64,000 nucleotides of DNA from Apodemus sylvaticus (GCF_947179515.1 NC_067495.1:86397335-86461334), one strand, 5' to 3'; positions 11,408 to 23,160 are shown, counted from the first letter of the stretch. Translations and numbers: made by a program. Notes: generated from the letters alone by a model not told the origin.

Positions 11408-11885
11408 GCTGTCACCTGTAAGGCTCTGCTAGTGCATGACAAATAAAGAGGGGGACACTCTTAGCCAGACCTTGAACAGAGCACAGGGTCCTCAATAGGG
11501 GAGGTAGAGAAAGAATCCAAATAGCTGAATGGGTTTGCAGCGCCATACGAGGAACAACAATATGAGCCACCCAGTACTCCCAGAACTCCCAGGGACTAAA
11601 CCATCAACAAAAAAGTACATATGGAGTTACCCATGGCTCCAGACACATAGGCAGTAGACAATGGCCTTGTTGGACATCAAAGGGAGGAGAGGCCTTTGGT
11701 CCTGAAAAGGCTTGATACCACAGTGAGGGGGGAATGCTGGGACAGTGAAGCAGGAGTAGGTTGACTGGGGAGCAGGGGGAGGCAAAATGGGTTATGATAC
11801 TTTCCGGGAGTGGAACCAGGAATGGAGACAAAATTTGAAATGTAAATGTAGAATATACCTAATTTTAAAAAGTTAAAAAAAAATA
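11408..11885 (+). mobile_element. L1 3'UTR fragment, sense
   Basis: It contains 3'UTR landmarks of older murine L1s: AGGAACAACAATATGAGCCA, GAACTCCCAGGGACTAAACCATCAAC, CCATGGCTCCAGACACATA, and GGACATCAAAGGGAGGAGAGGCC. It ends with AATTTGAAATGTAAATG and an A-rich tail (11865-11945). The same landmarks appear at 45466-46122 and 57540-58285. No ORF2 is included. Confidence 0.85.
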
Positions 11886-12023
11886 CAAAACATGGTGATT
11901 CTAAAAAAGAAAAAAGGAAAAAGAAAAAAAAAGAAAATAGATATTGATTGAAACCATGTGATTATCTATAGAATTATTTAAGAAATAAGTTTACTGCCTA
12001 TTATACACTAGGAATTCCATAGT

Positions 12024-12038
12024 AAAAGTTATTCTCGG
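12024..12038. repeat. L1 target-site duplication, left copy (right copy about 16780-16794)
   Basis: AAAAGTTATTCTCGG on the left corresponds to AAAGTTATTCTCAGA on the right, about 14-15 bp with one mismatch, immediately outside the L1 body and its A tail. Confidence 0.82.
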
Positions 12039-12040
12039 AG

Positions 12041-12934
12041 AACTTTGGTCAACAGGCTGAGCTCATGAAAGAGGAAACACAAAAATCTCTTAAAGAATTA
12101 CAGGAAAACACAAACATGCAAGTGAAGGAGCTAAGCAAAACCATCCAGGATCTAAAATCAGAAGTAGAAACAACTAAGAAAACTCAAAGGGAGACAACTT
12201 TGGAGATAGAAAGCCTTGGGAAGAAATCAGGGGACAGAGATACAAATATCAACAACAGAATACAAGAGATAGACGAAAGAATCTCAGATGCTGAAGATTC
12301 CATAGAAACCATGGACTCAACAGTTAAAGAAAATGCAAAATGCAAAAAGCTTGTAACCCAAAATATCCAGGAAATCCAGGACACAATGAGAAGACCAAAC
12401 CTAAGGATTATAGGCATAGATGAGAGTGAAGATTTACAACTTAAAGGGCCAGCAAATATCTTCAATAAAATTATGGAAGAAAACTTCCCTAACCTAAAGA
12501 GAGAGATGCCCATGAATATACAAGAAGCCTACAGAACTCCAAACAGACTGGACCAGAACAGAAATACTTCCTGTCACATAATAATCAAAACACCAAATGT
12601 TCTAAACAAAGAAAGAATACTAAAGGCAGTAAGAGAAAAAGGCCCAGTAACATATAAAGGAAGACCTATCAGAATCACAGCAGACTTTTCATCTGAGACT
12701 ATGAAGGCTAGAAGGTCCTGGGCAGATCTCATGCAGACTCTAAGAGAACACAAATGCCAACCAAAACTACTATATCCAGCAAAACTCTCAATCACCATAG
12801 ATGGAGAAACTAAGATATTTCATGACAAAACCAAGTTTACCCAATATCTATCCACAAACCCGGCCCTAAAAAGGATAATAGGAGGACAACACCAATACAA
12901 GGAGGGAAACTTCACCCTGGAAAAAGCAAGATAG
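12041..12934 (+). pseudogene. L1 ORF1 (RNA-binding chaperone), N-terminally truncated
   Basis: ORF1p is the trimeric RNA-binding protein that packages L1 RNA. The frame is open from the insertion junction at 12041 to a TAG at 12932-12934; the first internal ATG is at 12065, giving 289 residues against about 350-370 in full-length rodent ORF1p. Residues from about 1 to 100 are heptad-rich coiled coil (repeated K/E/L with QENT and KTIQDLK-type stretches). The RRM-like domain starts near residue 111 (RPNLRIIGI), and the C-terminal domain covers about 195-275 with the YPAKLSI-type motif. No stop interrupts this part. The missing N terminus and lack of an L1 promoter make expression unlikely. Confidence 0.9.
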
Positions 12935-12993
12935 TAACCTTTCATCAAACCCAAAAGAAGTTAAGCATTCAAATTTAAAAAATAACGTCAAAA

Positions 12994-15900
12994 ATGATAG
13001 GAAGTAACAATCACTATTCCTTAATATCTCTTAACATCAATGGACTTAATGCCCCAATAAAAAGACACAGACTAACTGACTGGATACGTAAACAGGACCC
13101 TACATTTTGCTGCTTACAGGAAACACACCTCAGGGTCAAAGACAAACACTACCTTAGAGTAAAAGGCTGGAAGACAATTTTACAAGCAAATGGTCTCAGG
13201 AAACAAGCTGGAGTAGCCATTTTAATATCAGATAAAATTGACTTTCCACCCAAAGTCATCAAAAGAGACCCTGAGGGACACTTCTTGCTGGTCAAAGGAA
13301 AAATACAAAAAGAAGAACTGTCAATCCTGAACATCTATGCACCAAATGCAAGGGCACCCTCTTTCGTAAAAGAAACTTTATTAAAACTAAAAGCACACAT
13401 TGCACCTAACACAATAATTGTGGGTGACTTCAACACTGCACTTTCCTCAATGGACCGATCAGGAAAACAGAAACTAAACAGGGACACAATGAAACTAATT
13501 GAAGCTTTGGACCAATTAGATTTAACAGATATATATAGAACATTCTATCCTAAAACAAAAGAATATACCTTTTTCTCAGCACCTCATGGTACCTTCTCCA
13601 AAATCGACCATATAATTGGTCACAAGACAGACCTCAACAAATATAAGAAGATCGAACTAATCCCATGCCTCCTATCTGATCACTATGGAGTAAAAGTGGT
13701 CTTCAATAGCAACAGAAACAACAGAAAGCCCACATACACGTGGAAACTGAACAATACTCTACTCAATGATACCTTGGTCAAGGAAGAAATAAAGAAAGAA
13801 ATTAAAGACTTTTTAGAACACAATGAAAATGAAAACACAACATACCCAAATCTATGGGACACAATGAAAGCAGTGCTAAGAGGAAAACTCATAGCCCTGA
13901 GTGCCTCCAAAAGGAAAATGGAGAGGGCATACATTACCAGCTTAATGACACACCTGAAAGCCCTGGAACAAAAAGAAGCTATTTCGCCCAGGAGGAGTAG
14001 AAGGCAGGAAATCATCAAACTCAGGGCCGAAATCAATCAAGTAGAAACAAAGAGAACCATACAAAAAATCAACAATACCAGGAGCTGGTTCTTTGAGAAA
14101 ATCAACAAGATAGATAAACCCTTAGCCAGAATGACCAAAGGGCACAGAGAAAGTATCCAAATTAACAAACTTAGAAATGAAAAGGGAGACATAACAACGG
14201 AAACTGAGGAATCCAAAAAATCATCAGATCCTACTACAAGAGCCTATACTCAACACAACTGGAGAATCTGGAGGAAATGGACAATTTCCTTGACAGATAC
14301 CAAATACCAAAATTAAATCAGGACCAACTAGACCATCTAAACAGTCCCATAATGCCTAAAGAAATAGAAGGAGTCACAGAAAGTCTTCCAACCAAAAAAA
14401 GCACAGGACCAGATGGCTTCAGTGCAGAATTCTACCAGACCTTCAAAGAAGAGTTAACACCAATACTCTTCAAACTATTCCACAAAATAGAAACAGAAGG
14501 AACACTACCCAATTCTTCTACGAAGCCACAATTACGCTGATACCAAAGCCACACAAAGATCCAACAAAGAAAGAGAACTTCAGACCAATTTCCCTTATGA
14601 ACATCGATGCAAAAATACTCAATAAAATTCTTGCCAACCGAATCCAAGAACACATCAAAACGATCATCCACCATGATCAAGTAGGCTTTATCCCGGGAAT
14701 GCAGGGTTGGTTCAATATACGGAAATCCATCAATACAATCCACTACATAAACAAACTCAAAGAACAAAACCACATGGTCATTTCATTGGATGCTGAAAAA
14801 GCATTTGACAAAATTCAGCATCCCTTCATGCTTAAAGTCTTGGAGAGAACAGGAATTCAAGGCCCATACCTAAACATAGTAAAAGCAATATACAGCAAAC
14901 CGGTAGCCAGCATCAAACTAAATGGAGAGAAACTTGAAGTAATCCCACTGAAATCAGGGACCAGACAAGGCTGCCCCCTTTCTCCTTATCTTTTCAATAT
15001 TGTACTTGAAGTACTAGCTCGGGCAATTCGACAACATAAGGAGGTCAAAGGGATACAAATTGGAAAGGAAGAAGTCAAACTATCATTATTTGCAGACGAC
15101 ATGATCGTCTACCTAAGTGACCCAAAGAACTCCACTAGAGAGCTCCTACAGCTGATAAACAACTTCAGCAAAGTGGCAGGTTATAAAGTCAACTCAAGCA
15201 AATCAGTGGCCTTCCTATACTCAAAGGATAAGCAGGCTGAGAAAGAAATTAGGGAAATGACCCCCTTCACATAGCCACAAACAGTATAAAGTATCTTGGG
15301 GTGACTCTTACCAAACATGTGAAAGATCTGTATGACAAGAACTTCAAGACTCTGAAGAAGGAAATGGAAGAAGACCTCAAAAAATGGGAAAACCTCCCAT
15401 GCTCCATGGATCGGTAGAATCAATATAGTTAAAATGGCCATTTGCCTAAAGCACTATACAGATTCAATGCAATACCCATCAAAATCCCACTCAATTCCTC
15501 ACAGAGTNNNNNNNNNNNNNNNNNNNNNNNNNNNNNNNNNNNNNNNNNNNNNNNNNNNNNNNNNNNNNNNNNNNNNNNNNNNNNNNNNNNNNNNNNNNNN
15601 NNNNNNNNNNNNNNNNNNNNNNNNNNNNNNNNNNNNNNNNNNNNNNNNNNNNNNNNNNNNNNNNNNNNNNNNNNNNNNNNNNNNNNNNNNNNNNNNNNNN
15701 NNNNNNNCGTATGCTCTAAGAGCAAGAATTGACAAATGGGACCTCATAAAATTACAAAGTTTCTGTAAGGCAAAGGACACCATCAAGAGGACAAATCGGC
15801 AACTAACAAATTGGGAAAAGATCTTCACCAATCCTACATCAGATAGAGGGCTAATATCCAATATATATAAAGAACTCAAGAAGTTAGACTCTAGAAAACC

Positions 15901-16531
15901 AAACAACCCTATTAAAAAATGGGGTACAGAGTTAAACAAAGAATTCTCACCTGAAGAACTTCGGATGGCGGAGAATCATCTTAAAAAATGCTCAACTTCA
16001 TTAGTCATTAGGGAAATGCAAATCAAAACAACACTAAGATTTCATCTTACACCAGTCAGAATGGCTAAGATTAAAAATTCAGGAGACAGCAGGTGTTGGA
16101 GAGGGTGTGGAGAAAGAGGAACACTCCTCCACTGCTGGTGGGGTTGCAAATTGGTACAACCACTCTGGAAATCAGTCTGGCGGTTCCTCCGAAAACTGGG
16201 CACCTCACTTCCAGAAGATCCTGCTATACCACTCCTGGGCATATACCCAGAAGACTCCCCACCATGTAATAAGGATACATGTTCTACTATGTTCATAGCA
16301 GCCCTATTTGTAATTGCCAGATGCTGGAAAGAACCCAGGTATCCCTCAACAGAAGAGTGGATGCAAAAAATGTGGTATATCTACACAATGGAGTACTATT
16401 CAGCCATTAGAAACAATGAATTCATGAAATTCTTAGGCAAATGGATGGAGCTAGAGAATATCATACTAAGTGAGGTAACCCAGACTCAAAAGGTGAATCA
16501 TGGTATGCACTCACTAATAAGTGGATATTAA
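12994..16531 (+). pseudogene. L1 ORF2 (endonuclease/reverse transcriptase), frameshifted and gapped
   Basis: The start at 12994 is the first ATG after the spacer and gives the family's usual N-terminal spacing. Residues 1-440 (12994-14316) include a complete APE-type endonuclease: N14, E43, Y115, D145, N147, D205, D229 and H230 all fall at the positions known for human L1 EN. A 1-nt loss near 14212 shifts the frame; further 1-nt losses occur near 14515 and 15270, and an insertion plus stop near 15403-15418. The RT palm motif FADD is intact in 14597-15274. After the N gap the frame is open from 15708 to the stop at 16529-16531 and carries the CX3CX7HX4C motif near 16096-16146. No full ORF2p can be made. 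Confidence 0.93.
15508..15707. other. Assembly gap (200 N)
   Basis: Exactly 200 N. Base 15507 aligns with 2838 and base 15708 with 3322 of the first L1, so about 483 bp of ORF2 should lie here. The round 200 is presumably a placeholder. Confidence 0.97.
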
Positions 16532-16876
16532 CCTAGAAAACTGGAATACCCAAAACATAATCCACACATCAAATGAGTTACAAGAAGAAAGGAGGAGTGG
16601 CCCCTGGTTCTGGAAAGACTCAGTGAAACAGTATTCAGCAAAACCAGAACGGGGAAGTGGGAAGGGGTGGGTGGGAGGACAGGGGAAGAGAAGGGGGCTT
16701 GCGGGACTTTCGGGGAGGGGGGGGCTAGAAAAGGGGAAATCATTTGAAATGTAAATAAATTATATCGAATAATAAAAAAAAAGTTATTCTCAGAAACAGA
16801 CACATGGAGAGAGATGCTATCTTACTAGTATTTGTTCCAAATCTACAGTATATGTCATGGTTGTTTGTCTAACAAT

Positions 16877-16912
16877 ACCCCTATATCTTTTTTTTTTTAC
16901 CCCTACATCTTT
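16877..16912. repeat. Oligo(T) run between 14-bp imperfect direct repeats
   Basis: ACCCCTATATCTTT (16877-16890) and ACCCCTACATCTTT (16899-16912) flank only a few T residues. It resembles a target duplication around a bare tail. Confidence 0.6.
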
Positions 16913-19425
16913 GCTTCCAGGAGATGGTCAATGGAGTGCTGTGTGAACAGTATCATGGGATTCTAGAAAGAGGCTTTCAATGTTTCCAGAAATTAGTGTC
17001 CCATTTTCTTGTTATTGTTCATTTTCATATTTACATACATACACACATTGGTGGACGCCCATGGATTTATTTAAAATAAAAACTCTCCCAAGAATTGTTT
17101 GTCATACCAAATATAAGTTACTCGCAAGGATGAACACACAGTTTAGTTGTTAATAGAACTTGTTGTTTCTGTTCAGGATCCAGGTTGGATTCCCAATACA
17201 GGAGATTCCTAATACATCCTTTCTGGTCTACAAGGCCACCAGGATACACTTGAACACACATATGCAGACAAAACCCTCATATACAATTAATGATTAATTA
17301 ATTAATTAATTAACCAAAATTACTTGTCATTCTGACTTGTTTATTAAATATACCAAATATCTATGAACATAAAATAATGTGACATAAAGCTTATTGATCA
17401 AACAATACACCAGAATTTTCTCAGCACTGTCTGCTGTGTAGCTTACATAACTTCATGGTTGACTTCTATAATTATTCTCATGAAACCATAAAATCCAACT
17501 CTATGACAGACTTGAGATTGAGTAGTTTTCCCTTGCTTTAATCTTGGATATGCTGTTTGTGATTTAAATTTTCATTTGAAACATTATTCAAACAAATAGA
17601 TTCTCTATAACATTTCAAAAGAAACTATAGTCAAACACCTGGAACATGTGGGGCAAAAATCTAACAGCCCTAGGGATATTGTCATTTGTCTCTTGAAAAC
17701 TCAAAGTACCCATGATTAAAGATTAGATATCAGGACACATGACTAAATCATTTTCTTTCTAAATTAAAGTACTCTTTTTCATTTGCATTTCCCATGTAAG
17801 AAAAACAAGTACACTACAACTATAATTGATTTTAGTGGGAGAAATTTCTTGGAACCAATATGCTAGAAATGGCTATAGTCTCGAAATTCTAGACTATTAT
17901 AATAAAAATTTTGTTTCAAATGATTTTTTCAAATAAAACCTTTGTACATGAATTCATAATTTAGCTTTAGTCAAATTCATATAATAAAAAGAAAATAAAA
18001 GCCTAAAGTTAATTATGTAAAAGTGTATGTAGGTTTTGGGATAAATTAATGGCAGAAAATCAAGTTATAAGTTCACACAGCTTATTGAGCACAATATGAG
18101 CAAAGTCAAAATATACAGAAACAGGTGTTATTAATGCAAACAAACTGTAAGAACAAATACCACAGAGAGATAGACTTATAGTTCAGCTTTAAATGCCTAC
18201 AGGGAAGTTTTTATTTGAATTTGGTTCATCCTAGAAGATTCTGAAATGGGAGTTCATTGATCCTTTACTTGCTGAGAGGCAGCCAAGTACATTTTATTCC
18301 AGTTAGTTCAAACCGATGTTACCTTCATGGATTTATGGCACTACCAAGGATATTACCATCTATCTACCTATTCATGTTTCACCAACACTACAGAAAAAAT
18401 ATGAAATAATACAGCCTTCAACTACACAGATAGAACACACAAATTACAAACCAACTTGAATTCTAAGGTTCGTTACATACACAGGTACAGTTCAGGTTTA
18501 TTTAACATTTCTACTGAACCCTTTATTGGATATGTGTTTAATGCCAAAATTTATCATAATGTGCCACTTTATATAACATTGTTGATTTTGGGTTCACAAA
18601 CATGTATAGTTCAATTTAATGTCTTATTAAGCAGTAACCTGAAAAACATTAAATCAAACCATAACTTATTGTCATTTGTATGCCTTAACAACAATGGAAT
18701 ACTTTAGATTCGGTTTAAAAGAAAATCCTATTACAATGATTTGAGAAACAATGTTATCACATAATTAATACCATCATATTAGGAAATTCTTAGAATAATG
18801 CTTTGTTTAAATGGAATGATGGGGAACATGAGCCAGAATATGACCATTAGGATACCCCAAAGCAAAAACAACAGAGCTGAAGAAAATATACCCAAAATTA
18901 AATGTATAATTTCCATTGTATTATTATAGTAATCTATCATATTAAAATCATAATGCTGTGGTTTCTTTTTTATTTTAAATGAAGCATGATTCCTGGAATA
19001 ATTTAAAGTCCATTTCAGAAACAATAAAACAACTTTCATGCTTCACATATATTTCCTGTCATCTATTCAGAACATCTGCTTTTTTAGCTTAACTATATGT
19101 TTTGAGTAGAACAGAGCAAAACAGTGTTTCTAAAGTTATAAAACTATAGGAAAAGACTCAACTTGAATTTTAATACTATATAGAGAACTACCTTATATAT
19201 TAAAAATCTGTTATACCAGTTTGGCTGTCAGTGATACACACTGAACTGTTTGTTCTCAGGATAAATACACTGAGTCTGCTTGAAAATATTCAGGTCATAA
19301 AACAGAGAGATGATGAATCAAAATTGGAAACTCATTGACAGTTGTGGGAATAGGGTTTAGGTTACACGGATTCAATTATACTCTTCAGTGCTTCTTAATG
19401 TAGTTCATTACAATTGCTATATATC
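16913..19425. other. Unique AT-rich intergenic sequence
   Basis: It contains a (TTAA)n run near 17290-17313. The frames at 18456-18707 and 18779-19039 lie in AT-rich DNA and show no recognisable domain. No gene is supported. Confidence 0.5.
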
Positions 19426-19760
19426 AAAATAGTACATGTTGGGTAACTTATAGTCAATACAAATGCATTCCTCACAATTTTAGAAACTAGAAAGTCCACA
19501 GTCAAGCTACCAGCAGATTCTGTGTCTGGTGTAAGCTGTCCCTCTGTTTTCAAGGGATCGCTTACATGGAAGAAGATAGTTGCTCAAGAAAAAGGCGGCC
19601 TATTTATACAGGTGCATGTATTCCATTCTTGAAGACAAAGTGCCTGTGACTCAATTGCCAGCTAACTGTTCCATCACCTAACACTATCATGTTGGTGAAT
19701 AAGATTTAAGGAGAATTTTATAGGGACACATGCATTCAAGCCATATATTCCTCAGTTAAA
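19426..19760 (-). mobile_element. Ancient eutherian interspersed repeat, probably DNA transposon
   Basis: Order of landmarks: GGGTAACTTATAGTCAAT, CACAATTTTAGAAACTAGAAAGTCCACAGTCAAG, CAGCAGATTCTGTGTCTGGTG and, near the end, AGGGACACATGCATTCAAGCCATA. These follow a pan-mammalian element with the familiar GGTTTATAAACAACAG / AGTTCTGGAGGCTGG layout. A second copy is at 61715-62010. The class is by recall; strand is arbitrary. Confidence 0.5.
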
Positions 19761-20174
19761 AATTAGCTCAATTCATCTTCATCTAAATTTCATAGGACTA
19801 ACTCTAATAAATATAGTTCTACCATAAATATAAAAATCATGCAAAACACCATGTATTCTTTTCTAAATCTAAGTGTGAAAACAAAATTGAGTTACAAGTG
19901 TTATTCTGCTACAAATACATGATTGTTGGGGAAAATCTAAAGACAAAATTTAGGCATTTGTTCACTGATACATATCAATTGTTCACTTCAGAAATATTTT
20001 AGATGCCGTGATACACAATAATATGCTAAAGGCATTGACCCAGTATCAAAATGCTTTCAGATCAACAGCGGAGATAACATTAGTATATAGTAAAAATTAT
20101 AATGGAATTTAACAGTTTGAAGTTCTGTAAGTAAAAGTCACATGTAGGAGAATAGAATGAATTTACTTTTAAAA

Positions 20175-20287
20175 AGCTGGTGATATGGCTCAGTGGAAGA
20201 AGATAATTGCCACCAAACCTGGTGTTTTGAGTTTTAGCCATAGAAGCCACATGGTTGAAGGAGGGAATTGATTATTGCAAGGTGTCC

Positions 20288-20372
<85 letters not shown>

Positions 20373-20391
20373 AATAAATGTAAATAAAGGG
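20175..20391 (+). mobile_element. B3/B2-type SINE with expanded microsatellite tail
   Basis: The tRNA-derived head GCTGGTGATATGGCTCAGTGG is followed by TTGCCACCAAACCTGGTG, GAAGCCACATGGTTGAAGGAG and GCAAGGTGTCCTTTTACACAC, the order of rodent B3 elements. The tail has expanded to (CA)n at 20292-20320 and (GA)n at 20321-20369, ending in AATAAATAAATG. Confidence 0.8.
20292..20369. repeat. (CA)n then (GA)n microsatellite in SINE tail
   Basis: About 14 CA units then about 22 GA units with one AAGAGAAG interruption. Confidence 0.95.
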
Positions 20392-20427
20392 AAAAAATAA
20401 AACTAAACTTTTATGAGTGGTTAAAAT

Positions 20428-20573
20428 TCACAGGGCATGACATCACATGCCATTAATCCCAGATCTTACAAAACAGAACAAGCCAATGTTGTGAGCTCAA
20501 GGCCATCCTAGTCCAAATCGTGAGTTCCAGGAAAGCCAGGTCTATGTAGAGAAACTCTGTCTCAAAAAAAGTG
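20428..20573 (+). mobile_element. B1 SINE, diverged, sense
   Basis: Sense landmarks: GGGCATGACATCACATGCCATTAATCCC, then TGAGCTCAAGGCCATCCTAG, GTGAGTTCCAGGAAAGCCAGG, and a terminal GAGAAACTCTGTCTCAAAAAAA. It is old, with many substitutions. Confidence 0.8.
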
Positions 20574-21433
20574 GAAATATTGCAAGCCAATACAAAACAA
20601 ACAAAAATCCTATAACATATAGCCCATTGCATTGCATGCAAAGAGTTAATAGTTCTGTCCAGACAAAAATAAATAATTTTGTGGCAAGTAGTCACTAAAG
20701 AGAGAATAAACCCTAGAAAGAAAGATAAATGGAGGAGAATACAGGAAGGGAGATTTATGTATAAGTAAAATAAAATAATTTGATTGATGTTACCCTACCC
20801 AGGGGCTTATGGTTGCTAGGTGTAAGACTCTACTAGACGTCAGGTATCTGAGAGATGGAGATCCTCAAAATAATGCAAACTCTTGCCATTACTCTTGGCT
20901 GTCCACCAGAACATGATGGCCAGACCCTATTACTGATGACAACACAAACATTGGCCACAGGACTGGGACAAGTCACGTCAGTACCGACCAGGAAATTTCT
21001 TCATTGCTAATTTTTATAGTACTGGAAGCTGCTGTGCCATAATTGTACTAGAAAGCCAAAAGAGGACAAAAGAGAAACTTGATATTTATGTTAAATAATT
21101 TTTTCACACATCCTAAGATAGGCACTATTTCTCACTACATGTTTTAGTTTCCAATCAATTGATATTTGAGAAATGATCTACAAGCAAAAGTACCCCTTCA
21201 AGAAACAGGGGACTTTAGGGGAACAGGAAATTAGGGAACACTATGCCATTCTATAAACACTATGCTTTAGGACTAGCCATGAATGAAACATTTATGTTAA
21301 AAATTTCCAAGTCTATTTGGAGGAATAGTTGCAGTTTTGTTAAGTAGAAATTGTTAAGGCCCAATAAGTAAGCAGTGTATTTTATGTGTTCTATAGTATA
21401 TAATTTTCCATTACACTCTTATTCTAAGAAGTC
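20574..21433. other. Intergenic sequence with a possible unassigned old repeat
   Basis: The block 20785-21060 (TTACCCTACCCAGGGGCTTATGGTTGC, later a CTGTCCACCAGAACATGATGGCCAGACCC stretch) looks like an interspersed repeat I have seen in rodent DNA, but I cannot assign a family. No gene is seen. Confidence 0.4.
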
Positions 21434-21692
21434 TCCAAAAGGTATCTTTTTTTTTCCTTTGTTTCTTTTTTTTTCTTTTCTTTTTTTCTTTTTTTTTTCT
21501 TTCTTTTTCTTTTCTTTTTTTTTTTTTTTTTTTTTTTTTTGAAACAGAGTTTCTCTGTGTAGCCCTGGCTGTCCTGGAACTCACTCTGTAGACCAGGCTG
21601 GCCTCGAACTCAGAAGTCCACCTGCCTCTGCCTCCCAAGTGCTGGGATTAAAGGCATGTGCCACCACCGCTTGGCTTCCAAAAGGTATCTTT
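21434..21692 (-). mobile_element. B1 SINE with long T-rich tail and target-site duplications
   Basis: B1 body 21541-21676 in antisense (CTCTGTGTAGCCCTGGCTGTCCTGGAACTC through GCTGGGATTAAAGGCATG to GGCTT) is close to consensus, so fairly young. The tail at 21450-21540 is an unusually long T/TTTC run. The 16-bp duplication TCCAAAAGGTATCTTT is exact at 21434-21449 and 21677-21692. The element was mobilised by L1-type target-primed reverse transcription. Confidence 0.95.
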
Positions 21693-22489
21693 ATAACTCT
21701 AATTGAAAAGAATGCTAGTCAGAGCTAGATTTTAAAACAGAATTAATTTATTCTATTTGTACATTGTAATGAAGGAAAATGACACAAATAATTTATACAC
21801 TGATAACCAAAATCAAGCTGAGGTAGTACACATTTTATTACTACAGAATTTTATTATAGAGCAAACATTTGATATTAAGAACTTAAATCATACATTACAC
21901 TTTAATAAATATAGACTGGAAGATTCAGGCAGAAAAGCTGGTCATATTTATATTTCTATGTGTAAATGTAGAATTTTATCTTTCATATTGCTGAGGTGTT
22001 GTGATAAACCCTTAATCTTAAATGGACAGGTATCTTAAGACTGAACAGAATATCAACTTTTGTACATATCATGAGCAAATTTTTATTACACAAGAGGAAC
22101 AGTTAGAAACAAAGCTAAGAATACAAAGGGAAAAGTTAGGAGACTTGAGACTGTAAAGTTACTTAGAATTTGCTGTGTTCTTGATTTTGTGTAGTTCATA
22201 ATTGAAGACACTACTACCAGAATCTAATGTCCACTTCCTGCACAAATTCTGTATTTAAGGAGCCTGATGTTTGCAGTTATAGTTGTCTATGACATTGTTC
22301 TCTCTGGGAGGCCTGTCTTATTGCCCTCTGTGTAAAAAGCAGGAAAATAACTTTTTCTGCTAATAATAACAGGAAAGGGGACACTGGTAAACACATAAAC
22401 TGCTGGATATCTCCTCTGGTTTGAGTATATCCATTTTGTTTTTGTTTTCCAATGGAAATGTGTTAATGCTGAGTTGAAAGTTACAGAAC
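21693..22489. other. Unique intergenic sequence
   Basis: The 93-codon frame at 21757-22038 has no recognisable domain. Nothing else is seen. Confidence 0.45.
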
Positions 22490-22605
22490 TGAGATTTAAA
22501 TATTGGTTCTGACACTTGATTGGCTATGTAATCTTGGGCAAACAGTTTCAGTTTTCAGAGGTTTCTACTAGAAGAATCATTCCATGATCTCTCTGATCAC
22601 TATTT
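22490..22605 (+). mobile_element. MIR SINE fragment
   Basis: The core GACACTTGATTGGCTATGTAATCTTGGGCAAACAGTTTCAG matches the MIR pattern of CTAGCTGTGTGACCTTGGGCAAG. It is followed by a degraded 3' part. An ancient mammalian tRNA-derived SINE. Confidence 0.65.
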
Positions 22606-22644
22606 CATCAACTGAAATCAGAGTTAAAAGGGAAGGTATACTGG

Positions 22645-22965
22645 TTAGCTGCTTGTCAATTTGACACAAGCTAGGGTCATCTGAGTAGATCTCAACTGAA
22701 AAAAAAATGCCTCCCTCACATTGGCCTGCAGGCATATCTGTGGAGCTGCCATTGCTTTTGCTGTTGCTGCTCCTGCTTTTTTATATAATTGATATGAGAG
22801 GGCCCAGCCCACTGTGCATTGCACCACATCTGGGAAGCTGATCCAGGACTACCTTAAAAATCAAGCTGAGGAAACCATAGGGAGCAAGCCATTAAGGAGC
22901 ACTCTTCTATAGCCTCTACTCTCCTTCATAGCAGATAGCTGTAAGGGAAAATAACAATACAAAAG
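22645..22965 (+). mobile_element. Rodent hAT-Charlie-type element (RCHARR1-like)
   Basis: ACTGGTTAGCTGCTTGTCAATTTGACACAAGCTAG opens the element. It continues with AATGCCTCCCTCACATTGGCCTGCAGGCATATCTGTGG, GAGAGGGCCCAGCCCACTGTG and GGGAGCAAGCCATTAAG...GCACTCTTCTATAGCCTCTAC. This order matches the rodent family also present at 8687 and, reversed, at 31866. The distal end is degraded. Noncoding. Confidence 0.7.
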
Positions 22966-23084
22966 CAAACTAGGACAGAGGGAAATTTTTTTGCACAATA
23001 TTACCTAAGACCAAATCACTCCCAGGGTTCTTAGGTATACTGAGAAGACAGTGTAGAAGAATAACTATTGATGGGGGGGGTACA

Positions 23085-23160
23085 GAATCAGACTGCCTGG
23101 ATTCATTTGCTTCCTCAGAAAATTACTTTACATGGGACTCTTCTAATGGAAATGATGCGA
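23085..23160 (+). mobile_element. Possible MIR fragment
   Basis: AGAATCAGACTGCCTGGATTCATTTGC resembles the MIR 5' part (AGACTGCCTGGGTTC). It is short and degraded. Confidence 0.4.

Larger units (their letters stand above)
12040..16779 (+). mobile_element. 5'-truncated L1 with ORF1, ORF2, 3'UTR and tail; contains assembly gap
   Basis: This is the most complete L1 in the window. It starts inside ORF1, followed by a ~59-bp inter-ORF spacer, ORF2 and a 3'UTR (16532-16770) whose CCCCTGGTTCTGGAAAGACT and GGGAAGTGGGAAGGGG blocks match the modern mouse L1Md type. It ends in TTTGAAATGTAAATAAATTATATCG and an A tail. A target duplication flanks it, so truncation occurred at insertion. ORF2 contains small indels and a 200-N gap. 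Divergence from the first L1 in ORF2 is a few per cent by eye, indicating two fairly young copies. Confidence 0.95.

Noticed and set aside
15434..15939. Frames running through X residues
   Set aside because: They read through the 200-N gap; only the part after 15708 is real L1 ORF2 sequence.
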